Counted from the first letter of the stretch, positions 1 through 13,240 are shown. The stretch is DNA of 64,000 nucleotides from Atopsyche davidsoni (GCA_022113835.1 JAILWY010000016.1:12865501-12929500); one strand, 5' to 3'. Numbers and translations: made by a program. Notes: a model not told the origin generated them from the sequence alone.

Positions 1-3000
1 AAAAGTATGAAAAAATTCTATTGATTTAAATTCTCGTTTTGGCAACTAAAATTACTTTTACAATTTATTACAATGAACTAAATTAATGGTTCTATAGATA
101 TTTGACGCTTATCAAAAATGAGTTTCTGATATTTCTCTGGGTAAGGCGGCACCAATTTTATTCCCATTTCTATCATTTTGATATATCAGCACTGTCGATT
201 CATTGTTAAAAGTGAATGTAGTTTTAATTTTTGTAATTTACTGTGATAGCCATCGAATTTTTTCTTGTAGGGTCTAAAATGATATTTTGTATTTCTGAGA
301 CTTCTATATGATATTATTTACCCAGAAATAGCGTTTTTGCACTCTGTTTAGTAAAAAAAATAGTCTGGCTTTTATATTATTACTATTGTTCATTTAATGT
401 AATTAATTTCTGAAAAAACCTATTTGTATATTGAATTGAAATGTCACCGTAGAAAACATGTTTTTTGGCAAACAAATATAATGATGCGTATATATATAAT
501 ATATCTTATAAGTATACGAAAAAACTACATATGCATTAATTAAATCAAAGCTTTTATGATATTTCTAAAACAAGTTAATTACTGGAATTGAAATAGGGAG
601 TATAATTGAACATTTTTAAGAATCTCTAGTATTAAAAATGTTATTTAAATTACAATTACTTTTCAAGAAGTTAAACTTGTATTAAATTTGAAAACAAATA
701 AAACCGACACATCCTGGTGATTGCGATCAATACAATATTTAAGTAATCGATTACATATGATACGATGAGAAAAATTTATCGCAAAGCATTTAATTGATTA
801 ATTTTCTAAATCCCGTAACACGTTTCAGTCTCAACTATAAGAGTTAAGGAATACCTTAACTGTATCGTGAAAACAAAATTTTTGTATATGCATGTTCGAA
901 TCGATTACCCAAATAGTGTCTCAAAGTTAATAAAATTTGAATTTTTTTAAATATTTTTTTTACGATTCAATAAGAGTTTTTGTATTTATCTAAAAATGAT
1001 TTCATGGATTGAAGTTGAATAAATTATTGAATAAACCTTTTTGGCTTTGCTCATGCCGAGTTACAACTTAGGTACATCGTTGCGGTGTTATTTTTCAAAC
1101 TAATCAGTTTAGTATGCCAGCTGCGACATCGTAGAGTAATACAAAAGACAACTTGAGAAGACAGCCGCCCTATTTAGGTATTACTTGGTAAGTAACAAGC
1201 CCGCAAGTTGACTGGAAACCTTGCAGAAATATAATACATTTCTGTATTGTAGCCTATATGCCGTAGTGGCATTCCTTTGCTTGAAACCTCTCACGTGTGA
1301 TTATATGTTGTATCAATTTAGGTTTTACAAAGAAACAATACTTTTTTTCGGTTGACACTGTGTATTTGTAAGTCGAAATGTTTTCTTAAATTTTCTAAAA
1401 AGAGACCAATATAATAAACAAAAAAAAACACAAAGCTTACTCAAACAAGTTTTCTCATTTCTTTATGCTGATTTATTTGCCTTTTACACATACGTTTAAA
1501 CTAGTTAGTTTAATTGATTCGCTCTGTTTACAAAATTTAATAAAATATATATGATACAAATACTAAAAATAGAATAATTAAAAAAAAAAAAAAATTAATC
1601 CAGAAATCCATGCACTCACTATGATATAATGATTTAACAGTATCGCTTTTACATCTTTTTTTTTAATCAAAGAAAATCTCAATAATACTTGTTCGCTAGC
1701 TCGCAAGTACTCAGTGTTTTTACGTCAGATTATCTGTGAATGTTAAATATTTAAATTTGCTTTAAGAAAGATTTTTGTCTAGTAATAAAATATCCAATAT
1801 TACCAACATAAAAATACGACACGGCAATAACCGTACGTCACCAGAGCAGTATAACCAACCTCACAAACTTAATATACAAGCCACGGCATTCCGAGAATAC
1901 AACATTCTGACAGAATAGCTGGGCGGAGACTTTATTTGCTGCAAAGAAAGTTCTAGAAACATTGCGAGTGTGTTAGAGTTCACGCTGTATACCAAATGTG
2001 GGGTTGTCCAAACACTAAAATGACATTTTTCCTACTCTATATCTATGCTAAAGTCATCCAGGTCTTATTGAAACGAACTTTTAAAACAATTCAAATCTAT
2101 ACAAATATGCGTCACTATATATTTTTTATATTGCTTTTATTAAGCAAGCACGATGATAAACAAAACCATTTACTGTTGTTTATAGTATTTTTTCTAACAA
2201 ATATACCTCAATTGGATCCACCATGTCTTTTGTGGCATCACACATTCAAAATAAGTTATTTTGAAAATACAATAAGCCTACTTGATACACACGTAAAAAT
2301 GTAATAAATGCAGACTTAATTAATATTAAATAAACAAATTGGGTAATCGATGGTTTGCGTTTTAGCGTTTTGTATTTGTAGTTCAATAAATGATCCTCAG
2401 AGGCTATAATGTCAAATATGACATTTAACGTCAAAAACTCCAACTAGAAATGCACCATAATACCCATAAAAATAAATTGTAATATCTTATTGAATTTTCA
2501 AAAAAGATCACCGGTTTTGTAACATACGATTTTTTTTTATCTATTCGTTTAGAATCTTAATTTTATTTGTCAAATGACTGCAAACAGTATAACACGTCGT
2601 ATTTTTTGACACCCCTATCGTGTGTAGTGTTTGAAGCTAAGGTCGTAAAGTTTTAATCAAATGCTGAAATTTCAGGTTGCTCAGATAATACACCGTTTTA
2701 AGGTGGATTAATTATTCAATTTTTAAATATAGCTCAACGAGCCTAAGAAATAAGAGCAAACAAAAATTAAATAAAAAAGAAACCATACTATTCTGCTAGA
2801 AAATAAGGATGCAATAATCAATGACAAGAAACTAAATAAAATCAGATATTTGATACGTATGAGTTATTTCATTTCATATTCACAGTTAAATATGTTTTTT
2901 AATTATTTTGACGCATGAGACATTAATTTACTATTTTTAAATAATTAAAAATTTAGAAAGCTTATTATTCCACCCGGACTCAAAGATCCAACACCATAGT

Positions 3001-5185
3001 GAAATTCCAAGAAACACTTTGCATGTATGCTTGGAAAATACTCTGAAAAAAATAGAATTAGATATTGTTAAGTATTCGACTAACTGGGTTCGTATTGTTA
3101 ACTGATTGTACTCGAGTTTCAGAATAAAGTATTTATGACCGGATGCGTAGCAAGACTTCTTGTTAAATCAGCAAAACGTTCTCGGAGCGTGGAGGGAAGT
3201 TTACTTAAATGTTTAAACGAAGACGCGTCCTTCTATTTATATGAAATGTCAAAGGAGAACAAATGTCAAGATAAGTCGACAATCCGCACGAATCGGCTTA
3301 AGTTTTGCTGCTAGAATATTTCCTGTAATATTTTGTCAGTCAGTTAATAGCATTTCCTAGATTTAAATTCTATTTTTGTTTTAATTAACTAACCTCACAA
3401 TGAAAACTTGCTCAAACATCAGAGTTTACATCATGGTATCTAAATAAAGATTAGTTATACCAAAGTAAACTCTGTCAAAACAGGATTATGGTTTTAAATT
3501 GGTATCAAGCGGATGAGATTGGTGAAACGAGTTAGTTTGGTTTTGTAATGTTGGCTGGGATTTTTTTAGTTAGGGTCGTGTTATCTGATATCTATTCATT
3601 TTAATATCTAAGGTTTTTGTAGTTTTTAAGTATTGTGTTGATAGATAGCTTCCTTAGTACACACACATAGACATAAAATTATTAATAAAATGAAATTTAA
3701 TTTAAAAAAATGTTGAGTGAAATTTTAAACATATTTTTTTATTAAAAGCAAAATGCACAGATATAATGTAAAGCACAATTTGAATAAACTAAATGTAGTA
3801 GACGAACAAAGGTAATTATTAAGAAATGACAATTAGTTTAAGTTTCCTACAACAAAATTGTTCGACCATGCTGCTGTAAAGAAAAAAGTTGCAAAAAGTT
3901 AATTAACCACAATAAGCATTTGTAAAGGCATGAATAAGTGAGATAATTTTGCAATGAAATCATAATTTCCATTATTTTGTATGTCGTCTTTTATAATCTC
4001 GGAGGAGAGCATAAAAAAATGCAATAAAAGCTATCGCACACAAAGGGTACTTGCCTGAGAATCCAGACATTGAATTTTAAAAGCATATTGTCATTATTAG
4101 TAAGTAGAGCCGAGATAAAGCAATCAAAAAGAGAACGTAATCACGTTCCCTTTTAAAATTCAAAATGGCGACGCCGGCGAAACAATGTTGCCAGGTCAGG
4201 GGAGGGAGGGTCACCATGGGGCGAAAAGCAGGGAAAATTCGCTTTCTCCAAAAAAACATTTTTTCACGAAAACAGTAGACAAGAGAAGCGAGAAGAAAAA
4301 CCCTTAAAAAATCAGTCGTGATTAGTAAACATGTCAGTTGTAATTTCTTTGTTATGTCGTTTTCAGGAGAGCCTATTCTAAACTGAAAACTGAACTTAAC
4401 GAAACTGATCTGAACGTCTATTATATTCATCCTGGTAATATTACGGCTTTTGTGAATTTTGATAGGTTTTCATTGCTAAGTAGGCCAAACTCATTTATAG
4501 GAACTTTCCATTCACAGCTCGACTTCCTAACGAATCAGATAAACAAATGTGGTAGATCTCGTTAATATTAGACTTCGCTCTCGCTCACAAAAGAATAATT
4601 TAATAATTAACATGTCCTGCTCTATAAAAAGCGTTTATAGAATCCTCAGCACTCTGACATGTAGTTTTTGGTTCTTTGAATACTTCTCCATTCTTTATCC
4701 AAGTATCCAGTTATCACGTTTTGCCTAAAAGATAGATATTTAAAATCTTTTCCTTGGCGTGTCAACGTACGAGACACAGCCATTTATGGTGTTTGACGGT
4801 GATTTCATATCAATATGAATAAATTAAAAATTGCATTTTAATCATTGATGTTTTTTCGTTGACTCAAATAAACTGAAGACTGAGCCAATAATTCATAACT
4901 TTTCTTTTATGAAACTTTTGAAATTTAAAATTGAAAAATAGTTAACGAGGACGTAAGTGAATAGTTAACATTAGCTCTAATGCATTTTCACGAGATAGAG
5001 ATTTGTTTTTGAAAAAAAAAAAAAAAACATTTTTAATTAATAAATATTTAGATCGTTTTAATTTTTATTTGAGCGTTGAGGAGGTTTCAGAAGTTTTGAG
5101 TAGAAAAAAATATCCTGTTGCTTAAAGCATGAAAATATGTAAGACAAATTACTCTTCACCTGCGTCACTGCAAAGTAAAACGTGG
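1..5185. other. AT-rich non-coding sequence
   Basis: No gene could be supported here. Reading frames are short and lack recognisable domains. A 59-codon open frame at 3135-3314 (+) has somewhat higher GC than its surroundings but matches no family I know. A less AT-rich patch at about 1060-1290 contains a splice-donor-like G|GTAAGT, and one at 4140-4260 contains an AAAATGGCG motif (4162-4170). Otherwise I see only poly-A/T runs and low-complexity DNA. Confidence 0.6.
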
Positions 5186-5189
5186 TGAG

Positions 5190-5480
5190 CCTAGCGGGGG
5201 GGAGGGGGGAGGGGGAGGATTTGCGCGGGAATTCTCTTCATCAGGGATGTTTGGTGCTGAAAAAATGGGTATGAGGGCATAACTACACGGGCGGGGCGCA
5301 GGGGCGGCGGGGCGGGGAGGGGCGGGGCGGGGCGGGGCGGGGCACAGGGGCGGCGGGGGTAATCGTAAACAAAAATGAAGACGGCTGGGCTTGTTATTCG
5401 CGTAATATGGAGGATTACTATTCGGGGGGACCATTTGCTTTAAATTTGTAGCGGGGCGGCGCGGGCCGCGGACGCTGCCG
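5190..5480. other. G-rich island with GC-box repeats
   Basis: The + strand carries long G runs at 5197-5218, then many overlapping GGGGCGGGGC units at 5287-5360 and a GC-rich tail at 5450-5480, inside otherwise AT-rich DNA. The repeated unit resembles an Sp1/KLF GC box, and the spacing of G runs fits one or more potential G-quadruplexes on the + strand. The proline-rich frame on the opposite strand is a by-product of the repeat and is not taken as a gene. It could be a CpG-rich promoter or just a G-rich simple repeat; the sequence alone does not decide. Confidence 0.6.
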
Positions 5481-5924
5481 TGTCATTTTGCAGAATTTTT
5501 AAAAAGACAATGGGGCCTTTTGGGGCGAAACGGGATATCTCCGCAGAGCTTTTTTTTTGCTGAAAAATATTCCTATGCATATTATGCAGTATTTTTTTTA
5601 TTATTATACTTCCAAACATGATTCTTTTTAGCCCGGGGGTTAATGAAGTTAAATAGGTCAGTAAACTGAAGCTGAGGCGTTGTTTTTAAACGCTTCAACC
5701 GCGGCTAGGCTATTTTCGACACACAAACAACCGATACTTTTTTTAAACGTCCGACGTAAAGCTATGTTATTATTATAAAAATAACATTTTTTAATTTGTA
5801 TTCAAATAATATATTTGTCGAAATTATAGTAAAGATGTATGTTAAATGCTAAAAAATAGATTATAAAATCAATGAGTATTGCAATCGCAATCCAATGCAG
5901 ATCAATGCTTCATTAGTGCATATC

Positions 5925-6115
5925 GACCGCGGGAGGTTTCAGAGGAGCTCGGCGGCGGGGACAGCCAATCAGGAGACCGGAAAAGCGGCCTTTGATATGT
6001 GTTCTTTATTCAAACGGTAAAGGGTAAAGGGTGAGAGCGCTCGGACTCGAGAGGAGGATGCGCGGCAGTAATGGAGCTCGAGTGCCGCGACTCGTGCTTG
6101 CTGTCCTTTTTTCAG
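5925..6115. promoter_or_regulatory. GC-rich block with CCAAT motif, possible regulatory element
   Basis: This block is rich in CpG and contains AGCCAATCAG at about 5964-5973, which matches the CCAAT-box consensus, followed by several GAGCTC/CTCGAG-like hexamers. It ends in a pyrimidine tract with CAG (about 6104-6115) resembling a splice acceptor. No TATA box at proper spacing and no coding frame was found. Assignment as a promoter or enhancer is inference from composition and motifs. Confidence 0.3.
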
Positions 6116-6340
6116 GTTTTAACATTCCGTTTGAAATACATTTTTTAAGGATTTGTTCAAATGGTAAAATGACACTCGCTAAAAATATTATACATTTTTG
6201 ATGAAATAATAAAAAAAATAGTTATATTTATATTCAATACAGTCACCAAATGTGGCCGCACTAAAACATTAAAGAACAAGATCCCACATGCAATCACATA
6301 GACAGGAAGTAATTGGTGAAATTTCATTAAATATTTTAGT

Positions 6341-6467
6341 TATTTTTTTTTGAATAAAATACGTAACCGGTCACAAATAAAAACGAACACGTGGAAAATC
6401 ACTCAAGTATTTTGTTCAAAAATATTAAAATGGAATTCCAGCAAGTACTCTGTCAAAAATATTGAAT
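6341..6467 (+). mobile_element. Foldback MITE, internally deleted copy
   Basis: This copy starts with a TTTTTGAATAAAATAC end, then jumps into the right arm (ACCGGTCACAAATAAAAACG, then TGGAAAATCACTCAAGTA and TTCAAAAATATT). It ends with the family's tail, which contains TGGAATTCCA and a second TCAAAAATATT. The same modules recur near 22.0, 23.0, 25.4, 31.0, 34.7 and 44.1 kb. Most of the left arm is missing. There is no coding capacity, so it would depend on a transposase supplied elsewhere. Confidence 0.7.
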
Positions 6468-6582
6468 ACATTTTTGTATCAATGGAATATAGTTAGGAAT
6501 TTTTATTTCTTTGACACGACTAGTTTCTCCCGTCGTCATCATCTGCAAATCTTGCATGCTGAAACAACAATTTTTTTTAACG

Positions 6583-6586
<4 letters not shown>

Positions 6587-6640
<54 letters not shown>
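6587..6640. repeat. (TA)27 microsatellite
   Basis: An uninterrupted run of TA dinucleotides 54 bp long. Such runs are highly polymorphic and can extrude as cruciforms. Confidence 0.95.
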
Positions 6641-6641
<1 letters not shown>

Positions 6642-6643
<2 letters not shown>

Positions 6644-6850
6644 TTTCGAATTGACTGTCGGCCTGATCGGATTGTCAGAGCCGGCTAGCTGTGGCGGAGC
6701 TCAAAGGAGAGTGCTTTTGAATGCAGTGGCCGGTGGTCTGAGCCCTCACTGCAGTGCCCCACCTTTGAACTGCGTTTTAATTGGTGTTTGGGTGCATGTG
6801 TTCACGACCCAAGCATTTGAAGGGTGAAAGAGTTTTAAATCGCAGTTAAT
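6642..6850. other. Non-coding patch with raised GC
   Basis: This segment, directly after the TA microsatellite, is clearly less AT-rich than its neighbours. It contains a short 7-bp inverted repeat (TGCAGTG / CACTGCA, about 6722-6755). No reading frame or known motif was recognised. Confidence 0.3.
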
Positions 6851-9800
6851 TTCTAAAGGGCGGTAGCAAAAGCGGCGTTTAAAATAAAATACTTTTAATT
6901 ACTGACACGAATATACATAATATGTAAAATTACAAATCATTTTTTTGAAAAGGTCTTGATACTGTTTTTTTTTTTTAAATTATACTGATGGAAATTTATT
7001 AATTAAAAAGCTTGGTTTTTTGCGGGGGGATGTAATTTTGCTTTCCCCAAAACTGATGTAAATCCTAACTTCGTAACAATCCCAAAGCCGAGTGGAGTGT
7101 ATTTTCGTAGCCTGAGACAGAAAGAAAGAGACAGATACTGAAGAAAATCCCCAGAATGCAGCAATCATAAGTGAAATCCAGCTGGAGATGTCTATATTGC
7201 AGTGCTCTAAGTCCCCATCCTTTTGATATTGCACCCTTACTTACGTCATATTTTTTTTATCAAGTTCAGAATCAGATTTCAATTAGTGGTTTGTGGGATT
7301 TTTTTAATAAAATAAATGCAAACATCTTTAAAAATATGTTTTGCAATTATAAAAAAAAACTTAACGTGACTTGGCTTAGAGAAAATAACTTGCAAAAATA
7401 TTGATAATTTTTAATTAAGATAATATTTTTATAAACTCATTCAGAAGAATTAGATAATTTAATAAAAAAATAATTTATTTGTGAAAATATCAAAACATTT
7501 ACAAAATTGTTTTAATAATACTTCATTATTTGTAGAAATCCTAAGCCCTGCCATAACCATTCAAATAAATAACATTTAAAAGTTAAAAGGGAAGATCTGT
7601 TATAATTATTGTAATAAACTACAATAGTTAATTTATGACCAATAATATTTTTAAACAAACTGATATTTCGATTAAGAACATATAATTAATTACTCATTAA
7701 AAAAATTTGAATAATAAAAACAAACTTGACGTATAATTAGAGATTTCTATGGATATTAGTTGTAAATGAATAAATAATCAGGGATTTTAACCCGCCGCAA
7801 ATATATTCAAGGCATTTTTACAAAAAAGTTAAAAGGCTTAAGATAAAATTTTAGGTATTACTTGAAAGCTTAATCTTAAATTAACAAAGAAGCAAGTTCT
7901 TTATATTCCTTATCTTCAATCAATACCTCTTTTTTATTAATGAATCACATCTTTCATTATTATTTTTTTTTATAAAATAAAAATTAATTTGCTGTTTGGG
8001 CATGAATTGGTGAATCGCGCATTTGCCTTGTTTTTTACAACACACGTGATAATAATAGAAGTTTGTTGTTTATATGAGATATCGGAAAATTAACACGATT
8101 CTGTAATCCAAATACCTGAAAAAATACTAAAAAGAAAAAACCTGCAAACTCTGATAAGGAGTTTCAAAAAAGTAAATAAAAAATTAGAATTGAATAATTT
8201 TGATTTTATAAGATAAGAGTTAAAATTTAATTTTGTTTATTCAAATATATTTATTGTGTCGGTTATTTAACCGAAGTCTTGTGATGTGCACACAACTGTT
8301 ACTAATCATAATGCGGCCAGCGGTATTACTCGAACAGAAATAATTGAAATAACTCAACTGAAATAATTTCAAAATTCGTTTCAGGCACTCGCCGCCCCTG
8401 CGTGACCAGTGCCGTGCTTATGCTAATAAGCAAAGCCAATAAATATTGATTAAACATAACCCGCGGGTCGCTCTCTGCGCGGGCGAATTATCATAATTAA
8501 ACCAAAGGAAAAAATATGTCTGAGCCTTGAGAGAATAATTAAGAAAAAAAAATACGCAAATTCAAATGACCTTGAACCCAGGGTTAGTGCAAACAAAAAT
8601 ATATTACACAACAATGTAACGAGAAAATTCACTTCTTTGAAGTTTTGGTAAAAACCGGTCAAATGTTGGGAGGCGCCGCCCCTGAGTGTGATTTTTTAAA
8701 TTTTCTGCCTGACGCCACTGGTCTGGATTAGTTGGGTTTTTTAAACCCAATTTGTTTAGATTCACCGCAGTGTTTGTACGTTTAGTTTTTTTTTTGACAT
8801 TTTTTGTGTCTTTTAATTTTGATAGAGCTCGTCACTGGCGTACGGATTTTTTTATTAAAGATTTATTTTAAACCAATATTTCTTTTTCACAAATGCATTT
8901 TCAATCTTTGTATTTTTTTAAACATTAAAAATTATTGTGGTTTCGTAAATAAGAAGTTTTCTCGATAAAATTTTTATCTGCATATTTTTGATGAACTGAT
9001 TTGATTTGAAATATAACATATTTGACACATTGCTTGAAACTAATGATTATTGAATCAAATATATTGTTTTAGTTTGAAAGAACGGTTGTAATTTTTTTGG
9101 TTATTTACAGTTCATTGGCGTTGTCCAGATTGTTTCTTTCGAATAGTTTTGATAAACCTTAAGAGATGAAGAAACATATTAATTTCCATATTTTTATATT
9201 TTAATACTAATCATTTTAAAATTTGTTATTTTAAAAACAATAAAGGATGAAATAAAAATCTCCAAAAAACGCCGTAAATTTAAGTATGAAATAAATTGAA
9301 ACTCGAGAATAAAATTTTTATTTTAAAAATAAATACATTTTACAATATATCTTAAAACGAATGACGAATCGTTCGAAAAGATTGGGTATTTTATCATTTC
9401 TTATTTAAATTGGTCTATAGAACTGACATAAAAAGGCAGATACTGTAGAAGACACAAAACAAAATAGATTATTTGGAAGCTTTTAATAAACTTCTCTCTG
9501 CTTTGTTAAAAGCTATCTTTATTTTACAACCCTCTTCGATCCATTTTAACATATTACGACCGGCGTTCAGAGAGAGCACAATGAAAAAAGTTACCATTTG
9601 AAATAACTTGATAAAATATATAACTATAAAAAATAATACAATTCTTTTATACCTTTTTACACTGAACTGAGGCGTTATACAGTTAAAGAATATACAGTGT
9701 TTTTTTTTTGAGTATTGAGATACAATTAACAAAGTCTTAATTTTTTCTTCACTTACATTAAACTTCCTTTGATGTTAGATTTCTGCCTGAATCAAACAAC

Positions 9801-11465
9801 TTGAATACTTTTTATAATTCATAAAGAAAGAAAGTATTTGTATGCCTTTGAAATGATAAACTTTGTTGCGATAAAAACGTGGTTATTTTATTATTTATTA
9901 TATTTTAATTTTTTTTGGTATTTTGTTCTAAAGTAAAATTTTTAATTCTATTTCATGTTTTCAGATGGTATTAGTTGTGAGTGAAATGGACCAGAAAGAA
10001 ACTCTGTAATCAGTTTAGTTATTTATTTGTTCTTTCCTACATCTGCGTTTATTTTGTTCTTTGAAAACAAAAAGTCTTCTAAGTTCACACATTCAAAGAG
10101 AAGTGCTTCCTTCAAACAAATTTTGAAAACTTTTTTCGATATTTTACTCACATTAGCTTCTTTTGCTTAAAAAGTATATGAATATTTAAAATATTGATTT
10201 CCCCCGAGAAATGCACAGAAAAGTTAGAGAACTCGTGATAATTATTTTAAAACACATGCTTAGAAGAATTAGTTTGTAACTTTTTTACTCAAGAATTATA
10301 AAAAGTTTTTATATTATAATAACTAGAATACATAATTATATGGGAGGTGGAAATTTCTATTACACGTATTCCTATATTTTATTATTGTTTTTTGCTTTTG
10401 TCTGTTGCCGTATTAATTAAAATAACAACACGTAAACTATAGAAATGTAAAATGGCGATTGCTTTAATTTACAAATGAAATTAATTCTCAGATGCAGCCT
10501 TAAGGCTGTGACGTAATTGTCCTCTCTATTATACAGTGCATGCTATACAGGGCGCTCTTGACCAACGAGTCAGTTTATTTGTGGGTTCCATAATAGGTGT
10601 TTTATTTCCACCTGTACTTATCATAAATATCGTTTGACATAATTTACCTACTAAAAAGTTAAGCCGTAAATATTTGAAAAAATTGGGCAATAAAAACTAC
10701 TTGAACATTTGAATAATCAGTGCAATACATAGAGCTGGGAAAAACTTAAAATAAAAGTTTGACTAAATGAGCTTTGATTGTAACCGCTAATTTACTCCAC
10801 TAGAAAAGGCTGGTTGATTTTCTTTTCATAATATATTGATTATCTCATTAATAAACTAATAAGTTATTTTGGGCAATGTAACATAAAGAAAGAGCCAATT
10901 TAATTAAAATAAATATAATCATCACATAGTGAGCTATTTCTAAATATTTATAATGTAGTTAAATTTATAATGTAATATAATTTAAAAAAGAAAGAAAATA
11001 TAAGTTGGGGTTATATCATTCAAAAGAACAAAAAAATCCTTTCAAAAACTCTTTGTATGTTTCGTCCCTTAATTTTTAAATATACACTTGTTTAAAATTT
11101 CCAAGCAGTTTTAGCATTAACGAAACAGGTTTAAATATGGACAACCGCAAATAATGGGGATTTCATGTAAATACAATTAAATCAAATAAACCAAAATGAT
11201 AAATAATTACTTTAATTCTAATGCTCCGTATATTTACGTAACATAAATATTAATTTGCACAGTACTGTGTACCGATATATCGGCAGTTTATCGGAGGGTT
11301 GTGTTTCCCATACTGTCTACGAGTGCCACTTTAAATTGAATACTGTCCCCACCAAAAGGGATATAACATTTCAGAAAAACTTATCAATAGTTTAATAATA
11401 TTTTCTGTTATTAAATTATATATGAAACGACACGAAAAATCCTTTTCAAGTTTTTCATAACTTTA
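6851..11465. other. AT-rich non-coding sequence
   Basis: About 4.6 kb with no supported gene. Reading frames are short and low-complexity. Slightly GC-richer spots occur at about 8390-8480 and 10490-10620. A perfect 12-bp palindrome, CCGATATATCGG, lies at 11272-11283. Confidence 0.6.
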
Positions 11466-11469
11466 CATA

Positions 11470-11556
11470 CATAACATAACCGGTGAGATTCAAAACCAAA
11501 CCTACATGTCTTTTACAATCTGCTACTCTTACCCATTGAGCTATGGTACTACTATA
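11470..11556 (-). repeat. tRNA-like head of a SINE-type repeat
   Basis: Read on the minus strand, this segment has a good RNA polymerase III A-box (TAGCTCAATGGGTA). About 40 nt further on it has a degenerate B-box region ending in GAATCTCACCGG. The layout resembles a tRNA, but the stems are poor, so it is better read as a tRNA-derived SINE head than a functional tRNA. A related copy with a cleaner B-box lies at 20165-20290. The A-box half is also the repeated module of the adjoining tandem array. Confidence 0.5.
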
Positions 11557-12388
11557 ACACAAAAAGAGTTATATTCTTTATATGCAAGTGTGGAACTTTA
11601 GGTTAGTTTCTAAATAAATAATTGACGACTTGCAAGAATTTTGACGACTGAATCACCTGAGGTTGTATGTTTGAGCTTTAAATCAAGGTTATAGAAATTT
11701 GTATTAAAACTCTGATGTATTCAGTTTACAAGACGGTTATCATTAATGGAGTCTATTTCACGAACAATATAACACAATTTATATTGGAAGATAAGAAACA
11801 GGTATGCATTGTCGTTAAGAAACAGGTACCCATTGAGCTACGGTACTGCTATAACATAAATATAATTTTATTCGTTATATGCAAGTGTGAAACTTTACGT
11901 TAGTTTCTAAATAAATAATTGATGACTCGCAAGCATTTCGATGACCGAATCACCCGAGGTTCTATGTTCGAGCTTTAAATCAAGGGTATAGAAATTTGTA
12001 TTAAAACTCTGATATATCCAGTTTACAAGACTGTTTTCATTAATCGAGTGTATTTCACGAACAATATAACACAATTTATATTAGAAGATAAGAAACAGGT
12101 ACCCATTGAGCTACAGTACTGCTATAACACAAATAGTGTTTTATTCGTTAAATGCAAGTGTGAAACTTTACGTTAGTTTCTAAATAAATAATTGATGACT
12201 CGCAAGCATTTCGATGACTGAATAACCTGAAGTTCTATGTTTGAGCTTTAAATAAAGGTTATAGAAATTTGTATTAAAACTCTGATGTATCCAGTTTACA
12301 AGACGGTTATCGTTAATGGAGTCTATTTCACGAACAATATAACACAATTTATATTGGAAGATAAGAAACAGGTATGCATTGTCGTTAC
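11531..12388. repeat. Tandem array of a ~273/297-bp tRNA-related unit
   Basis: Four direct copies, two complete and two partial: a partial copy at 11531-11710, unit 1 at 11711-12007 (297 bp), unit 2 at 12008-12280 (273 bp) and a partial unit 3 from 12281 to about 12388. Landmarks repeated in each are ACAAGACGGTTAT-type starts, ACCCATTGAGCTA (an A-box on the minus strand; 11531, 11828 and 12101) and TGCAAGTGTGAAACTTTACG. Unit 1 carries a 24-bp insertion that is also present, in part, in unit 3 but absent from unit 2. Short frames opening in units 1 and 3 are products of the repeat and not convincing genes. Confidence 0.85.
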
Positions 12389-12404
12389 CATCAATATAAC
12401 ACTA

Positions 12405-12625
12405 AGCCGACCACAAGTATCTGACTATCGCCCGCCGCGGTCCCTCGGCCGGGGTCGTAATGGAATAATTATCAAATAAAAGTAAACGGCGTTAATTAAG
12501 TGCCGTTCGGGCGGAGGCTGGCGATTAGATGAGAGATAGGAGGACATCAAAGTGGGGTTGTAATGTTATCCGCTTTACGGCCGGCTGTTTCTTACCAACC
12601 CTTTGTGTGTGGATTGCTCCCGCAG
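12405..12625. promoter_or_regulatory. GC-rich patch with homeodomain-like core, possible enhancer
   Basis: Directly after the tandem array the composition changes abruptly to GC-rich, with CCGCCGCGGTCC- and CGGCCGGGG-type sequence. It contains an imperfect palindrome around TTAATTAA (CGGCG-TTAATTAA-GTGCCG, about 12487-12505). TAAT cores bind many homeodomain proteins. A regulatory role is inference only. No coding frame fits. Confidence 0.25.
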
Positions 12626-13009
12626 GGAATTTGTTGCTCTATTTTATTCTACTCGAAACCACATTAAACCTTTATACATTACTTCAAAAGTCGTGATACA
12701 TATATCCGGAAAATAGAAAACTGCAGTTAGCCTATAAAACATAAAAAAACGTTTTTATTGTAGTTTGTTTATTATAAGATTCAATTTGGTCAAACCTTTA
12801 TGCTCTAATTCAAAAGTAGTGCCATCTCCGGAAAATGGAAAACTGCAGTTATGGTTTTCATGAAGCTTATAACTTAGGTGAGAAAGTATTATTATGAAAG
12901 ATATTTAGACATATAACCTCTTTCAACAATCTTTATTTATAAATATTTACTGTTTTTGCAAGTAACAGAGAATATACAATGTACTTTTAAAAAATAAATA
13001 CTCCAGTTG
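12626..13009. other. Non-coding, small internal duplication
   Basis: No gene seen. The motif CCGGAAAATxGAAAACTGCAGTTA occurs twice, at about 12707-12729 and 12829-12851, with related flanks, so the segment holds a ~122-bp diverged direct duplication. Confidence 0.5.
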
Positions 13010-13240
13010 GATTACCTTGCACCTGGTCTCCCGTGTTTGCCGATGCTGCGAGCTGTTCACAGTTCGCAGTGAGATTCGAGTCACGGAATTCGCCGACCTC
13101 GCGTACCTGTCGACACCTGTGATTCCTTTAATTAGCTGCTCATGTGACACTTTCAGCAGTATCTGCGCGCAGCCGGAGATGTCAAACGAAACCGAGGATA
13201 ACTGCAGTTACAACACTTTGTACGGGGTCGTGCAAAGTTT
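13010..13240. other. GC-rich patch, function unknown
   Basis: About 230 bp of balanced composition in AT-rich DNA, open in several frames on both strands because stop codons are rarer there. A 75-codon + frame (13017-13244) is cysteine-rich but matches no domain I recognise. It could be a non-coding regulatory block, an untranslated exon or a decayed transposon. Confidence 0.25.

Noticed and set aside
3135..3314. 59-codon + frame with raised GC
   Set aside because: Balanced composition is mildly suggestive, but there is no homology I know, no splice pair and no promoter; chance is likely.
5165..5434. Proline-rich 89-codon minus-strand frame
   Set aside because: It is the complement of the G-rich repeat; the sequence repeats the same prolines and arginines and has no domain.
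11715..12479. Similar 62-64-codon frames opening in tandem units 1 and 3 (MY-VYKTVI-NGVYF...)
   Set aside because: Similarity comes from the DNA repeat itself. Unit 2 lacks the ATG and differences between units are not biased to silent sites.
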